Below are positions 1 to 8,617 of a stretch of 53,638 nucleotides of DNA, one piece after another. Below the pieces are notes generated by a model. The model was given only the letters and a program-made list of their open reading frames with translations. It did not search any database and had not been told where the DNA came from. The DNA comes from Trueperaceae bacterium (lineage in GTDB: Bacteria; Deinococcota; Deinococci; Deinococcales; Trueperaceae). The stretch is taken from assembly GCA_020354625.1 (NCBI GenBank), contig CP070651.1:3460296-3513933 (forward strand), written 5' to 3'. The position numbers and the translations under genes were made by a program. Every line of letters begins with the position of its first letter. Within the stretch, counting starts at the first letter, position 1.

Positions 1-49
1 ATATACACTATTTGTCAAGGGGATGCATTCGACCCGGTATTTTGGTTGT

Positions 50-87
50 GCAGAACGCTGTTTTTGGCATTCAAACCAGTGTTCTGC
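50..87. repeat. Inverted repeat upstream of dnaK
   Basis: GCAGAACGCTG at 50-60 is matched by CAGTGTTCTGC at 77-87, an 11-bp inverted repeat with one mismatch and a 16-nt spacer. It lies about 100 bp upstream of the dnaK promoter. It is not CIRCE (TTAGCACTC-N9-GAGTGCTAA) or HAIR. It could be an operator or the 3' hairpin of a gene to the left of the window; the sequence does not decide. Confidence 0.4.
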
Positions 88-187
88 ATAAGGGAATCGC
101 GCTGAGAAATGCGTGATGAGAAGGCTGTCTTGGCGGTGATGCAAATAATCCACTATCAGAAACTTGATATAACCACACTCATATCTC

Positions 188-216
188 TTGACAACGATAA
201 CAGGTGTTGCTATACT
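188..216 (+). promoter_or_regulatory. Sigma70-type promoter of the dnaK operon
   Basis: TTGACA (188-193) and TATACT (211-216) are separated by exactly 17 bp, which is close to consensus. Transcription would start near 223 and leave a leader of about 98 nt before dnaK. A weaker pair, TTGACG (258-263) and TAGATA (281-286), also with 17-bp spacing, lies downstream and could be a second start. No CIRCE or HAIR operator is visible, so heat control is not explained by those two repressors. Confidence 0.75.
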
Positions 217-320
217 TTTGGCTAGTGGGAGTCTTGCGTCAGCTACGATCAAGTTTTTTGACGCAGCACTCTATCTTACGTAGATACCCACTCGACACAA
301 AGTCGTGAAGGAGTTTTAGC

Positions 321-2201
321 ATGGCAAAAGCAGTCGGCATCGACCTAGGGACCACCAACAGTGTCATCGCTATCATGGAGGCCGGGGAACCGACCGTTCT
401 CGTCAACAACGAGGGGAACCGAACGACCTCCTCGGTTGTGGCCTTCAAAGAAGATCAGCGTCTCGTCGGTCAGGTCGCCAAACGTCAAGCGGTTCTCAAC
501 CCCACGGGCACGCTGTTCGAGGTCAAACGGTATATCGGTCGGACCTGGGATGAGATCAAACATGAAGCAGAGCGTGCACCCTACGATGTCGTCAAGGGGG
601 AGGATGGTGGCGTCCGCTTTGTGGTGGGAGACAAAAAGTACACACCGGAAGAGATTTCGGCGTTGGTGCTCCGCAAGATGGTCGATGATGCCAGTACCAG
701 TTTGGGAGAAAAGATCACCAAGGCGGTGATCACCGTACCCGCTTACTTCAACAACTCGCAGCGAGAAGCCACCCAGAATGCGGGCAAGATCGCCGGGCTC
801 GAGGTGCTCCGTATCGTCAATGAGCCGACGGCTGCGTCGCTCGCCTATGGCCTCGATAAAAAGGGGAATGAGACCGTCCTCGTCTTCGATTTGGGGGGTG
901 GAACGTTCGATGTTTCCATCCTCGAGGTGGGTGACGGTGTGTTCGAGGTGCGCTCGACCTCGGGCGATACCCACCTCGGCGGGTCCGACATGGACTATGC
1001 GATCGTCAATTGGTTGGCGGAAGACTTCAAAAAGGAATACAACGTCGATCTTCGCAAAGACAAGCAGGCGTTGCAGCGTCTCTTGGAAGCCTCGGAAAAG
1101 GCCAAGATCGAACTTTCGGGCCTCCCCGAATCGACCATCAGCCTGCCATTCATCGCCATGGATCCGGCTTCCAATGCACCGCTCTATCTCGAGAAGAAGC
1201 TGACCCGGAGTACCTTCGAGGATCTCATTAGCCCCCTCTTGGGCCGGGTTCGCGGGCCGGTAGAACAGGCTCTCAAGGACGCTAAGATCGGCAAGGATGA
1301 GATCGACGAGATCATCTTGGTCGGTGGGTCGACCCGGGTACCCGCCGTCAAAAAGATCGTGAAAGACATGCTCGGCAAAGAGCCCAATCAGACGGTGAAT
1401 CCCGATGAAGTGGTGGCACTCGGGGCTGCTATTCAGGCGGGTGTCCTCATCGGTGATGTAGAAGACATCGTGCTTCTAGACGTCACGCCGCTCTCGCTCG
1501 GTGTGGAGACGAAGGGGAGCGTTTTTACCAAGCTGATCGAGCGCAACACCACCGTACCCGTTCGTAAGACGGAGACCTTTACCACAGCCGAGCACAACCA
1601 GACGGGAGTCGAAGTCCACGTGCTCCAGGGTGAACGGAGCATGGCGACCGACAACAAGTCGCTCGGCCGCTTCAAACTCGAGGGGTTTCCGCCGATGCCA
1701 GCGGGTATGCCGCAGATCGAGATCACCTACGATATCGATGCCAACGGTATTTTGCACGTGACAGCTAAAGAGAAGTCGACCAGCAAGGAGGCTTCGATCA
1801 CGATCCAGAACACCACTACCCTTGCCGAAGATGAAGTCGAACGGATGGTGAACGACGCCCGGGCACACGCAGAGGACGATCGTAAGGCGAGGGAATACGC
1901 CGAAGCGAAGAACCAACTCGATTCGTTGCGCCTCCAGGCCAAAAAGGTCGTCGATGATGCCGAAGGTGCTACAGACGATCAGAAAGCACCTGTACTCAAA
2001 GCGGTTGAAGAGGTCGAGGCGGCCTTGGGAACCGACACGCCGAAGGAGCGTTTGGAGGAGCTGACCAAGGAGCTGGCCGAGAAGCTTCAGGCCTTCCAGC
2101 AAGAGCTTGGAGCTGCCGGTGCAGCGGCTGGTGAGGCCGGATCGGCGGCGGAAGCCGATGAAGACGACGTGATCGATGCCGACTTTAAGCCGGCAGGCTA
2201 G
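321..2201 (+). CDS. dnaK: Chaperone protein DnaK (Hsp70)
   Basis: This is the ATP-dependent Hsp70 chaperone of the cytoplasm. It binds exposed hydrophobic segments and works with DnaJ and GrpE, both encoded next. The 626 residues are full length. The N-terminus has the phosphate-1 motif GIDLGTTNS, phosphate-2 is the [10 protein letters not shown] stretch, and the interdomain linker reads [12 protein letters not shown]-like. The protein ends in the bacterial acidic tail [11 protein letters not shown]. The ATG start is set by AAGGAG at 308-313. It is the first gene of dnaK-grpE-dnaJ and follows a near-consensus promoter. The identification is secure. Confidence 0.98.
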   Translation: MAKAVGIDLGTTNSVIAIMEAGEPTVLVNNEGNRTTSSVVAFKEDQRLVGQVAKRQAVLNPTGTLFEVKRYIGRTWDEIKHEAERAPYDVVKGEDGGVRFVVGDKKYTPEEISALVLRKMVDDASTSLGEKITKAVITVPAYFNNSQREATQNAGKIAGLEVLRIVNEPTAASLAYGLDKKGNETVLVFDLGGGTFDVSILEVGDGVFEVRSTSGDTHLGGSDMDYAIVNWLAEDFKKEYNVDLRKDKQALQRLLEASEKAKIELSGLPESTISLPFIAMDPASNAPLYLEKKLTRSTFEDLISPLLGRVRGPVEQALKDAKIGKDEIDEIILVGGSTRVPAVKKIVKDMLGKEPNQTVNPDEVVALGAAIQAGVLIGDVEDIVLLDVTPLSLGVETKGSVFTKLIERNTTVPVRKTETFTTAEHNQTGVEVHVLQGERSMATDNKSLGRFKLEGFPPMPAGMPQIEITYDIDANGILHVTAKEKSTSKEASITIQNTTTLAEDEVERMVNDARAHAEDDRKAREYAEAKNQLDSLRLQAKKVVDDAEGATDDQKAPVLKAVEEVEAALGTDTPKERLEELTKELAEKLQAFQQELGAAGAAAGEAGSAAEADEDDVIDADFKPAG

Positions 2202-2224
2202 AGAAACTTTCGGTCTGGTAGTTC

Positions 2225-2246
2225 GGAGGCGGCGTACGCCGCCTCC
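2225..2246. other. Perfect palindrome between dnaK and grpE
   Basis: GGAGGCGGCG-TA-CGCCGCCTCC is a perfect 22-bp palindrome that begins 23 bp after the dnaK stop. No T-run follows, so it is not a standard terminator. As RNA it would form a very stable hairpin. It could stabilise the dnaK transcript or reduce read-through into grpE and dnaJ, giving more DnaK than co-chaperones. That role is inferred from position only. Confidence 0.6.
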
Positions 2247-2273
2247 AACAGACGCAAGCTACGGGAAGAAACT

Positions 2274-2942
2274 ATGAGTGAATCCAAACCGTCATCTGCC
2301 AAAGAGCCCCATACCCAAGACAGAGTCGATCCAGAGATAGAAGATGCTACCGAAGTGCCGGGAGCTGCAGATCAGTCAGAGACGCCAGAGGTTGCCGGCG
2401 AAGGCCAGCCTCAGCCAGGAGGTTCCGGTGGGTCCGGGGGCGAACTCGAAGCAGAGGAGATCGAGATCTTTCGCAGTGAACTGGCCAAGGCGCAACAGGA
2501 GCTCGAGGTGGCGAATGCGAAAGCGGATGAGATGAAAAACCGCTACCTTAGGGCCAGGGCGGATCTCGAAAACTACCGCCGCCGTAGCGCTGCCGAGGTG
2601 GAGAGGGCGCGTGAAGCGGGCTTGGATAGTGCCATTCTCACAGTGCTTACGGTCTTCGACGACCTCACGCGAGCACTCTCTGTTGCGGATGAAAAAGACC
2701 CTGGCAAGATCATTCCGGGCGTGAATGCGGTACGCGATGGACTCGAGCGGAATCTCGAGATGCTCGGTATTACCAAGCTAGGGGTCGAAGGTGAGGCCTT
2801 CGATCCTGAATGCCACGAAGCGCTCTCTAGCATGCCGGCGGAGGATGATTCGCTTTCCGGTACCATCGCGGAAGTGTACCAGCTCGGTTTTGTGCGTGAT
2901 GAGAGGCTTATCAGGCCGGCACGTGTGGTGGTGTACCAGTAA
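2274..2942 (+). CDS. grpE: Nucleotide exchange factor GrpE
   Basis: GrpE releases ADP from DnaK and resets the chaperone cycle; it acts as a dimer in the cytoplasm. The 222-residue protein has a long disordered acidic and glycine-rich head (about 1-60), a coiled-coil region (about 65-110, with the conserved motif NRYLRARADLENYRRR), and a C-terminal beta domain ending in RPARVVVYQ. It lies 72 bp after dnaK, behind a GC-rich palindrome, in the standard gene order. The ribosome-binding site is weak (GGGAAGAAACT), so translation may depend partly on coupling. The identification is secure. Confidence 0.96.
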   Translation: MSESKPSSAKEPHTQDRVDPEIEDATEVPGAADQSETPEVAGEGQPQPGGSGGSGGELEAEEIEIFRSELAKAQQELEVANAKADEMKNRYLRARADLENYRRRSAAEVERAREAGLDSAILTVLTVFDDLTRALSVADEKDPGKIIPGVNAVRDGLERNLEMLGITKLGVEGEAFDPECHEALSSMPAEDDSLSGTIAEVYQLGFVRDERLIRPARVVVYQ

Positions 2943-2997
2943 TAGCTCCGGATGATGGACGGAGCCGTCGGCCGGATGGCCAGGATCGAGATCCCAC

Positions 2998-3885
2998 ATG
3001 GCAGCGTACAAAGACTATTACGAGATTCTTGGTCTTTCCAAGACGGCGACGCAGCAGGAGATCAAGTCGGCGTTTCGGAAACTTGCTGCCAAGTACCATC
3101 CCGATCGCAACCCGAATGACTCGAGCGCGGAGGAGAAATTCAAGGAGCTGAACGAAGCCTATACGGTTCTTTCAGACACTGAAAAACGGAAATTCTACGA
3201 CCAGTACGGTACGACCGACGGACGTCCTCCCTTTGCGACCGGTGGGGGTGGTGTATACACCCAATTCGATCCCGAGGAGTTTTCCGGCTTTAGCGACTTT
3301 TTCCAGAGCCTCTTCGGTGGCGCTCGGCCGGCCGGAGTGCGCTCGGATCCTTTTGCCGGGTTTCAACAACGGTCTGTGCAGCAGAGTGCCGAGGCCACAC
3401 TCGCTGTCGATGTGACGGCTGCGTACCAGGGCGGTAACACGACCATCACCGTAAACGGCCGTCGCATCGATGTAGCTTTGCCCAAGGGCATCAAAGAGGG
3501 AACGAAGCTGCGTCTTCGTGGTCAGGCTCCATCTGGTGGCGACCTCATCTTGCTGATCGAGCTGAAAAAACACCCTGTCTTTATGCTCGATGGTGATAAC
3601 GTTCGCGTTCGCGTCGACGTACCAGACTATCTGGCCGTGCTGGGTGGAACCGTGCGCGTGCCTACGCTCGACGGTGAAGTGGAGATGCGTATGCCGGAAG
3701 GTACGCAGTCTGGACGGGTGTTGCGTCTTCGTGGCAAGGGGTGGCCTACCCGCGATGGTCGACGAGGGGATGAGCTCGCTGAAATCAGGATCGTGATTCC
3801 AGACAAGCTTACCGAGGAGCAGCGAGACCTCTACCAGAAGCTTGCAGATTTTGCGCTAAAGCAGAAAAAGCCTGCGACTTCGTAG
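2998..3885 (+). CDS. dnaJ: DnaJ-type co-chaperone lacking the zinc domain
   Basis: J-domain co-chaperone that delivers clients to DnaK and triggers its ATPase. The J domain covers residues 5-70 with the catalytic HPD motif at 34-36. A Gly/Phe-rich linker follows (about 75-125), then two beta-barrel substrate-binding domains. There is no CxxCxGxG zinc-finger block, so at 295 residues it resembles CbpA or the short DnaJ of Thermus more than E. coli DnaJ. It is the last gene of the operon, 55 bp after grpE. No dafA or clpB follows, unlike the Thermus thermophilus cluster. Function is confident; the choice of name between dnaJ and cbpA is convention. Confidence 0.92.
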   Translation: MAAYKDYYEILGLSKTATQQEIKSAFRKLAAKYHPDRNPNDSSAEEKFKELNEAYTVLSDTEKRKFYDQYGTTDGRPPFATGGGGVYTQFDPEEFSGFSDFFQSLFGGARPAGVRSDPFAGFQQRSVQQSAEATLAVDVTAAYQGGNTTITVNGRRIDVALPKGIKEGTKLRLRGQAPSGGDLILLIELKKHPVFMLDGDNVRVRVDVPDYLAVLGGTVRVPTLDGEVEMRMPEGTQSGRVLRLRGKGWPTRDGRRGDELAEIRIVIPDKLTEEQRDLYQKLADFALKQKKPATS

Positions 3886-4118
3886 GCGTACAGTTTCGGC
3901 CTCCTCATCACCTGATCTTTTCCCATAGGCATAATCACAAGAGCAATGGGAGTTCGCCGTGAACTTCGCAATGCTCATCACGCATCAATGTTCGTTCCTT
4001 ACCTCTCCAGCCTCGTCAGAACACTTTCTGCCGACGTCACTTTATAGCGTATTGAACGGTATTTTCGCAGTGGGCAGGAGTGCGGTGGTTTCTCATAAAC
4101 GCTGTGCTAGGGTGGCCT

Positions 4119-5309
4119 ATGCCTGGTTTTTTACGTTCGATTTCAACCGTTCTGATCTATATCGTTTTTCTTCTGGGGGCAAGTTTGGTCTTCACCTCGG
4201 TCGCTCAAGAAGATGTGGCCCCCGAAGAGGATCTGGTGCTCGTTCAAATAGGTGAAATGGTAGAGACCCTCGCCAGTTTCAACCAGCGTTTCGAGATTAC
4301 CATTCGCAGCTTGGCTGCGAATCAAGGGGTGGTGCTCACCGACGATTTGCGTACCCGCCTCGCCACCTTCAAGCCGCAGTTTCTGGAACAGCGTATCACC
4401 GAGATGGTCTTGCTCCAAGAGGCTGAACTGCGTGGCATCGGGATTTCGGATGAGGAACTCGATGCCCGGATCGGGCGTATCCAGGCGAGTGTTCAGCCGG
4501 GACAGACCTATGAGCAGCTATTGGCGGACGCCGGGTTTAGCGGAGAAGAACACCTTCGCCAGCTCTTGATGGAGAACGAACTCGTTCAGCGGGTGGTGGT
4601 CGTCTTGCAAGACGGTATCGATATCACCGACGACCAGCTACAAGAGGCTTATGAAGCCAACCTCGACCAGTTCACCACCCCCGAGCAGGTATGCGCCCGC
4701 CACATCCTTCTTGAGACCGAGGAGGATGCCAACGGCGTGCTAGAGGATCTCGAGATGGGCGGAGATTTCGCTGAGCTGGCCCAAGAGCGCAGTACCGGGC
4801 CCAGCGGGCCCAGCGGTGGCGAACTCGGATGTTTCAGTCGGGGCCGGATGGTTCCACCGTTTGAAGAAGCGTCCTTCGCTGCCGAAGTGGACTCACCCGT
4901 GGGCCCCGTCGAAACGCAGTTCGGCTTCCACGTGATTCTGGTCTACGAGAGACAGGAGCCCGGTACAAGATCGATCGAAGAGGTGAGAGTCCAGCTCGAG
5001 CAGCAGCTCAGAGGTGAACGCCTTCCTGAGGTGATCAGTGCCTTGGAATCGGCGTCTGGCGTCGAGAGTTTTCCCGAGCTGCTCACGCCCCCAGCTCCAC
5101 CAGAAGAGGCTGCTGATGAGGGCAGTGACGCTACCGACGACGCGACCGGTGATGAGACCGGTAGTGAGACCGCTAGTGAGAGCAGTGATGAGGCTGGCGG
5201 TGAGGGCAGCAGTGAGACCGACACCGGTGCTGAGGGCAGCGGTGAGACCGGTGATGAAGGTGGTGATGAGACTGGTGATGAGACCAGTGACAGCGACGAC
5301 GAGATGTAG
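4119..5309 (+). CDS. Exported parvulin-type peptidyl-prolyl isomerase (SurA/PrsA-like)
   Basis: Likely an extracytoplasmic folding factor that isomerises X-Pro bonds. An N-terminal hydrophobic segment (about 7-27) is a signal peptide or anchor; there is no lipobox cysteine. A SurA N-domain-like helical region spans about 35-185. One parvulin domain follows (about 190-290) with the motifs ARHILL, GGELGCFSRGRMVPPFEEA and TQFGFHVI. The C-terminus (about 320-396) is a low-complexity tail of Asp/Glu/Ser/Thr/Gly with tandem GDETG-like repeats. I chose ATG 4119 over an in-frame GTG at 4080, because the GTG abuts its only Shine-Dalgarno-like bases. TAGGGT lies 5 bp before the ATG, so a leaderless mRNA is possible. 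A GGGTGATG-type repeat begins directly at the stop codon. Confidence 0.88.
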   Translation: MPGFLRSISTVLIYIVFLLGASLVFTSVAQEDVAPEEDLVLVQIGEMVETLASFNQRFEITIRSLAANQGVVLTDDLRTRLATFKPQFLEQRITEMVLLQEAELRGIGISDEELDARIGRIQASVQPGQTYEQLLADAGFSGEEHLRQLLMENELVQRVVVVLQDGIDITDDQLQEAYEANLDQFTTPEQVCARHILLETEEDANGVLEDLEMGGDFAELAQERSTGPSGPSGGELGCFSRGRMVPPFEEASFAAEVDSPVGPVETQFGFHVILVYERQEPGTRSIEEVRVQLEQQLRGERLPEVISALESASGVESFPELLTPPAPPEEAADEGSDATDDATGDETGSETASESSDEAGGEGSSETDTGAEGSGETGDEGGDETGDETSDSDDEM

Positions 5310-5439
5310 TGATGAGTAAGAGAGTTACAAGAGGGTAATGGGTCATGGGGAATGGGTAATGCGTGGGCGGTTTGCGAAAGATAGTTTGAACCCGGACCCT
5401 TCGAAGCACCCATTACCCATCACTCATCACCCATTACTC
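5308..5439. repeat. Dispersed repeat family A, copy 1
   Basis: The left arm (5308-5364) carries the words GTGATGAGTAAG, GGGTAATGGGTCATGGGG and AATGGGTAATG. The right arm (5406-5439) is their approximate reverse complement, CACCCATTACCCATCACTC and so on. A core of about 40 bp lies between, ending in TTCGAAGCACCC. The element overlaps the stop codon of the parvulin gene and would form a long imperfect hairpin. Relatives are at 23028, 23941, 33787 and 50331. Confidence 0.75.
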
Positions 5440-5490
5440 CGCAATATTCGTGACAGGTGTCTGAAGCCCGTTTGGGGTTCGATGCGTGCC

Positions 5491-6126
5491 CTAGGGCGCC
5501 AGTCGTTCGATCCGCCAACTGTCGTGTTCGCGTGTATAACGAAACCGGTCGTGCATGCGGTTTTCACGGCCTTGCCAGAACTCGAGCGCCGTCGGCTCGA
5601 TCTGGTACCCTCCCCAAAAGTCGGGTAGCGGTACCTGGCCTTCGGGGTAGCGGCTTTTGAGCTCTTCGAAGCGCGTCTCGAGCTCCTCTCGAGTTTCTAG
5701 TACCGTACTCTGCTTTGACGCCAAGGCACCGAGCTGGCTGAGGTAGGGTCGGCTCTTGAAGTAGGTCTCCGAAGCATGCCGCGAGAGCGGTGAGGCCTTT
5801 CCTTCCACCCGTACCTGCCGGTATAGCACATCCCAATAAAAGACCAGGGCAGCCCAAGGGTTTTCGCCCAACTCCTGCCCTTTGCGACTCTCGTAGTTGG
5901 TGAAAAAGCTGAACCCATCCTCCTCTACGCCCTTGAGAAGAACCATCCGAGCGGCAGCCCTCCCGTGGCTGTCGACGGTGGCCAGCGTCATGGCGTTCGG
6001 TTCCTTGATGTCGGATTTGATCGCGTCATCGAGCCAGGATCGGAATTGGCGGATGGGGTTGGGGTCCATATCTTGAAGGTCGATTCTTCCGTTACGGTAT
6101 GTGCTGCGGAGCTGCGAGACGCTCAT
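5491..6126 (-). CDS. pdxH: Pyridoxamine 5'-phosphate oxidase
   Basis: FMN enzyme that oxidises pyridoxamine or pyridoxine 5'-phosphate to pyridoxal 5'-phosphate with O2, the last step of vitamin B6 salvage. The 211-residue product has the family's features in order: an N-terminal LRSTYRNGRID-like segment, the FMN-binding stretch RAAARMVLLKG, FFTNYESRKGQEL, WDVLYRQVRVEG, and the C-terminal FWQGRENRMHDRF block ending in WRIERLAP. I start at the ATG at 6124-6126 (MSVSQLRS), which matches the usual N-terminus; upstream in-frame ATGs would add 26 unlike residues. It stands alone on the minus strand, divergent from the gene at 6469. Confidence 0.95.
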   Translation of the reverse strand: MSVSQLRSTYRNGRIDLQDMDPNPIRQFRSWLDDAIKSDIKEPNAMTLATVDSHGRAAARMVLLKGVEEDGFSFFTNYESRKGQELGENPWAALVFYWDVLYRQVRVEGKASPLSRHASETYFKSRPYLSQLGALASKQSTVLETREELETRFEELKSRYPEGQVPLPDFWGGYQIEPTALEFWQGRENRMHDRFRYTREHDSWRIERLAP

Positions 6127-6468
6127 GAGGTCATCTAAGCATATCCAAGCCGTACGTGCGACCATTTGGACCGCAGAAAAAGGCATCACCCGATCTCGTT
6201 TCACTCGCCCGACGCTACATGCGTTGGTAGGGGATACCCCGTCTCTACTCGCCGAGTTTGCGTGAGGAGCCGCCTCCCGAATATCGAGTCAGAATTCCGT
6301 AAGAGTCTTGTAAGCGTCACGTTGCTAGATTCAGCATTGTCGCGCTGGAAATCCCCTTGCGTCTCGTATCTCGTCACGTTACGACTTCTCCCCAGCGCGT
6401 TTTTTCTTTGCCATCAGGCGGCCTGTCCCGATTTTCGAGATCGGGCAGGCTGAGTGCTACCCTGAGGT
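6127..6468. other. Divergent intergenic region pdxH / DUF255 gene
   Basis: These 342 bp hold no convincing gene. The only clear structure is an imperfect hairpin at 6421-6450, GCCTGtCCCGAT paired with ATCGGGCAGGC, ending 18 bp before the start codon at 6469. It would lie in the 5' untranslated region of that gene. I see no consensus promoter for either direction. Confidence 0.5.
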
Positions 6469-8526
6469 ATGTCTCACAAAAACCGTCTCGCCAACGAGAC
6501 CAGCCCCTACCTGCTCCAGCATCTCCACAATCCTGTCGACTGGTACCCTTGGGGGGAAGAGGCGTTTGCCAAGGCCGAGCTGGAGCAGAAGCCGATCCTG
6601 CTATCGGTCGGCTACTCGGCTTGTCACTGGTGTCACGTGATGGCGCACGAGTCGTTTGAGGACGAGGCGGTCGCTGAGCTGATGAATCGTTACTTCGTCA
6701 ACGTGAAGGTCGACCGGGAGGAGCGGCCGGATGTCGACGCCATCTACATGAACGCCGTCCAGGCGATGACGGGAGCAGGGGGCTGGCCCATGACGGTGGT
6801 CATGACGCCGTCAGGCGAGCCGTTTTTCGGCGGTACCTACTTCCCGCCCGAGGACCGGTTCGGTCAACCCGGGTTCAAGCGTGTGCTCCTCAGCCTCGCT
6901 CACGCCTGGCGGGATCGTCGTGATGAATTGATGGCGTCGGCATCGAACCTGACGGAGTACCTGAGCCAAGCCATGCGCATGCAGATCGAGCCGGGGGTGC
7001 TCGAGCACCGGGTGCTCGAAACGGCGCTCGAGAACCTGGCTGACGTTTTCGATGGGCGACATGGCGGCTTCGGTCGGGCACCCAAGTTCCCACCCCACAG
7101 CACGCTCAAACTGCTTTTGCGCCAAAGTGACGAGAGCGCGAGGCAGATGGCTTACTTCACCCTCGACAAGATGGTCTGTGGGGGTATTTTCGACCAGTTG
7201 GGCGGAGGGTTTGCCCGCTATAGCGTCGACGAGATCTGGCTCGTGCCTCACTTCGAGAAGATGCTCTACGACAATGCCCAGTTGGTGCAACGGTACGCCG
7301 AGGCGTTTTTTCAGACCGGCGAGGCACGCTACAAATGGGCGGTCGAGGCCACCCTCGGCTGGCTCGCTCGGGAGATGACGTCCCCTGAAGGCGGGTTCTA
7401 CAGCGCGTTGGACGCCGATTCGGAAGGGGGGGAAGGGACCTTTTATGTATGGGAGGAACCGGAGTTCGATACGCTGTTAGGGGCTGACAGCCCCTTGGCC
7501 AAGGCTCTGTTTTCGGTCACTGCTGCGGGGAACTTCGAGGGTCGCAACATTCTCGTCAGGCGCGATGAACAGCCTATTGCTGCGCGGTTCGATCTCAGCC
7601 TGCAAGAGCTTCGAACGAAGGTGGACGCCATCGAAAGAACACTTCTAGAAGCTCGTGAGAAGCGTGTTCGCCCCGGTCTGGACGACAAGATTCTCACCTC
7701 GTGGAACGGCTTGATGCTGGCAGCGCTCGCCGATGCCGGCCGTCTTTTGAAGCGCCGCGATTACCTTGAGATCGCGAAAAAAAATGCCCGATTTCTCAGA
7801 GAAGACCTGTACCACAACGGTAGGTTGTGGCATACCTACACACGGGGTCAGTCGAAGGTATACGGTTTGCTCGAAGACTACGCCTATCTCGGTCTGGGTC
7901 TACTGGCGCTCTACCGGGCCACTTTCGACCGAGACTGGTTGCTGCTCTCCTTCGAGCTGGGGGACGCCATCGTGAAACACTTCGGTGATGAGGTCGATGG
8001 CGGTTTTTACAGCACCCCCGCGGATGGAGAAGACCTCATCGTGCGCCCAAAAGACGCTTTCGACGCCGCGGTGCCGGCAGCCGCTGGAGCGGCGGCGGAG
8101 TTGCTCATCGCCCAGGCGCGCTTCAGAGGGGACCCCCAGCTCGAGGCGTTGGCCGTGACGGCATTGCAACCGATGGTGGGGGCGATGGAGTCCCAGCCCA
8201 CGGGTTTCGGAACGCTGCTCTGTGCGCTGGAGTTCCACCTCTCCCCCTGGCGGGAGATCGCTGTGTTTGGTGATCCTGAAGGGGAGGATACGCGCGCCCT
8301 GCTCGACGTGATCGAGCGCTACGATTCGCCGTATGTGATGGTCGCATTGGCTACGGGCTCGAACGACCCGCTCGCTGAAAAGGTTCCCTGGTTACGGGGA
8401 CGAGCCCCCCTGGGTGGTAGAGCGACGGCGTACGTCTGCGAAGCGGGCACGTGTCGCTTGCCGGTAAGCACACCCGAGGAATTAACACGGCAATTGACCG
8501 GGCTCGGGTTGGGAAAAGAGGCCTAG
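6469..8526 (+). CDS. DUF255 / YyaL-family thioredoxin-fold protein
   Basis: Member of the widespread YyaL/spermatogenesis-associated protein 20 family. An N-terminal thioredoxin-like domain (about 1-165) is followed by an (alpha/alpha)6-barrel like that of glycan-processing enzymes. The hallmark N-terminus [17 protein letters not shown] is present, with a CHWC redox-type pair at C52 and C55, and later family motifs such as [10 protein letters not shown] and [14 protein letters not shown]. At 685 residues it is full length. No signal peptide is seen, so it is probably cytoplasmic. The biochemical role of the family is unsettled. GAGGT directly abuts the ATG, so the Shine-Dalgarno spacing is poor. 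Confidence 0.92.
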   Translation: MSHKNRLANETSPYLLQHLHNPVDWYPWGEEAFAKAELEQKPILLSVGYSACHWCHVMAHESFEDEAVAELMNRYFVNVKVDREERPDVDAIYMNAVQAMTGAGGWPMTVVMTPSGEPFFGGTYFPPEDRFGQPGFKRVLLSLAHAWRDRRDELMASASNLTEYLSQAMRMQIEPGVLEHRVLETALENLADVFDGRHGGFGRAPKFPPHSTLKLLLRQSDESARQMAYFTLDKMVCGGIFDQLGGGFARYSVDEIWLVPHFEKMLYDNAQLVQRYAEAFFQTGEARYKWAVEATLGWLAREMTSPEGGFYSALDADSEGGEGTFYVWEEPEFDTLLGADSPLAKALFSVTAAGNFEGRNILVRRDEQPIAARFDLSLQELRTKVDAIERTLLEAREKRVRPGLDDKILTSWNGLMLAALADAGRLLKRRDYLEIAKKNARFLREDLYHNGRLWHTYTRGQSKVYGLLEDYAYLGLGLLALYRATFDRDWLLLSFELGDAIVKHFGDEVDGGFYSTPADGEDLIVRPKDAFDAAVPAAAGAAAELLIAQARFRGDPQLEALAVTALQPMVGAMESQPTGFGTLLCALEFHLSPWREIAVFGDPEGEDTRALLDVIERYDSPYVMVALATGSNDPLAEKVPWLRGRAPLGGRATAYVCEAGTCRLPVSTPEELTRQLTGLGLGKEA

Positions 8527-8617
8527 CCCTTATCTTGTAGATGCGGTTTCCGGCGGCCATGTTCGATGGGATCGGTACAATGACCGGTGTGATGCCGAAC
8601 GCGCTTTGGGGTGTGCT

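Noticed and set aside
188-320. CIRCE or HAIR operator in front of dnaK
   Set aside because: Neither the TTAGCACTC/GAGTGCTAA pair nor CTTGAGT/ACTCAAG is present in the upstream region.
3886-4118. Degenerate family A repeat between dnaJ and the parvulin gene
   Set aside because: Words such as CTCATCACCTGAT and CTCATCACGCATC are present, but there is no paired arm and no conserved core.
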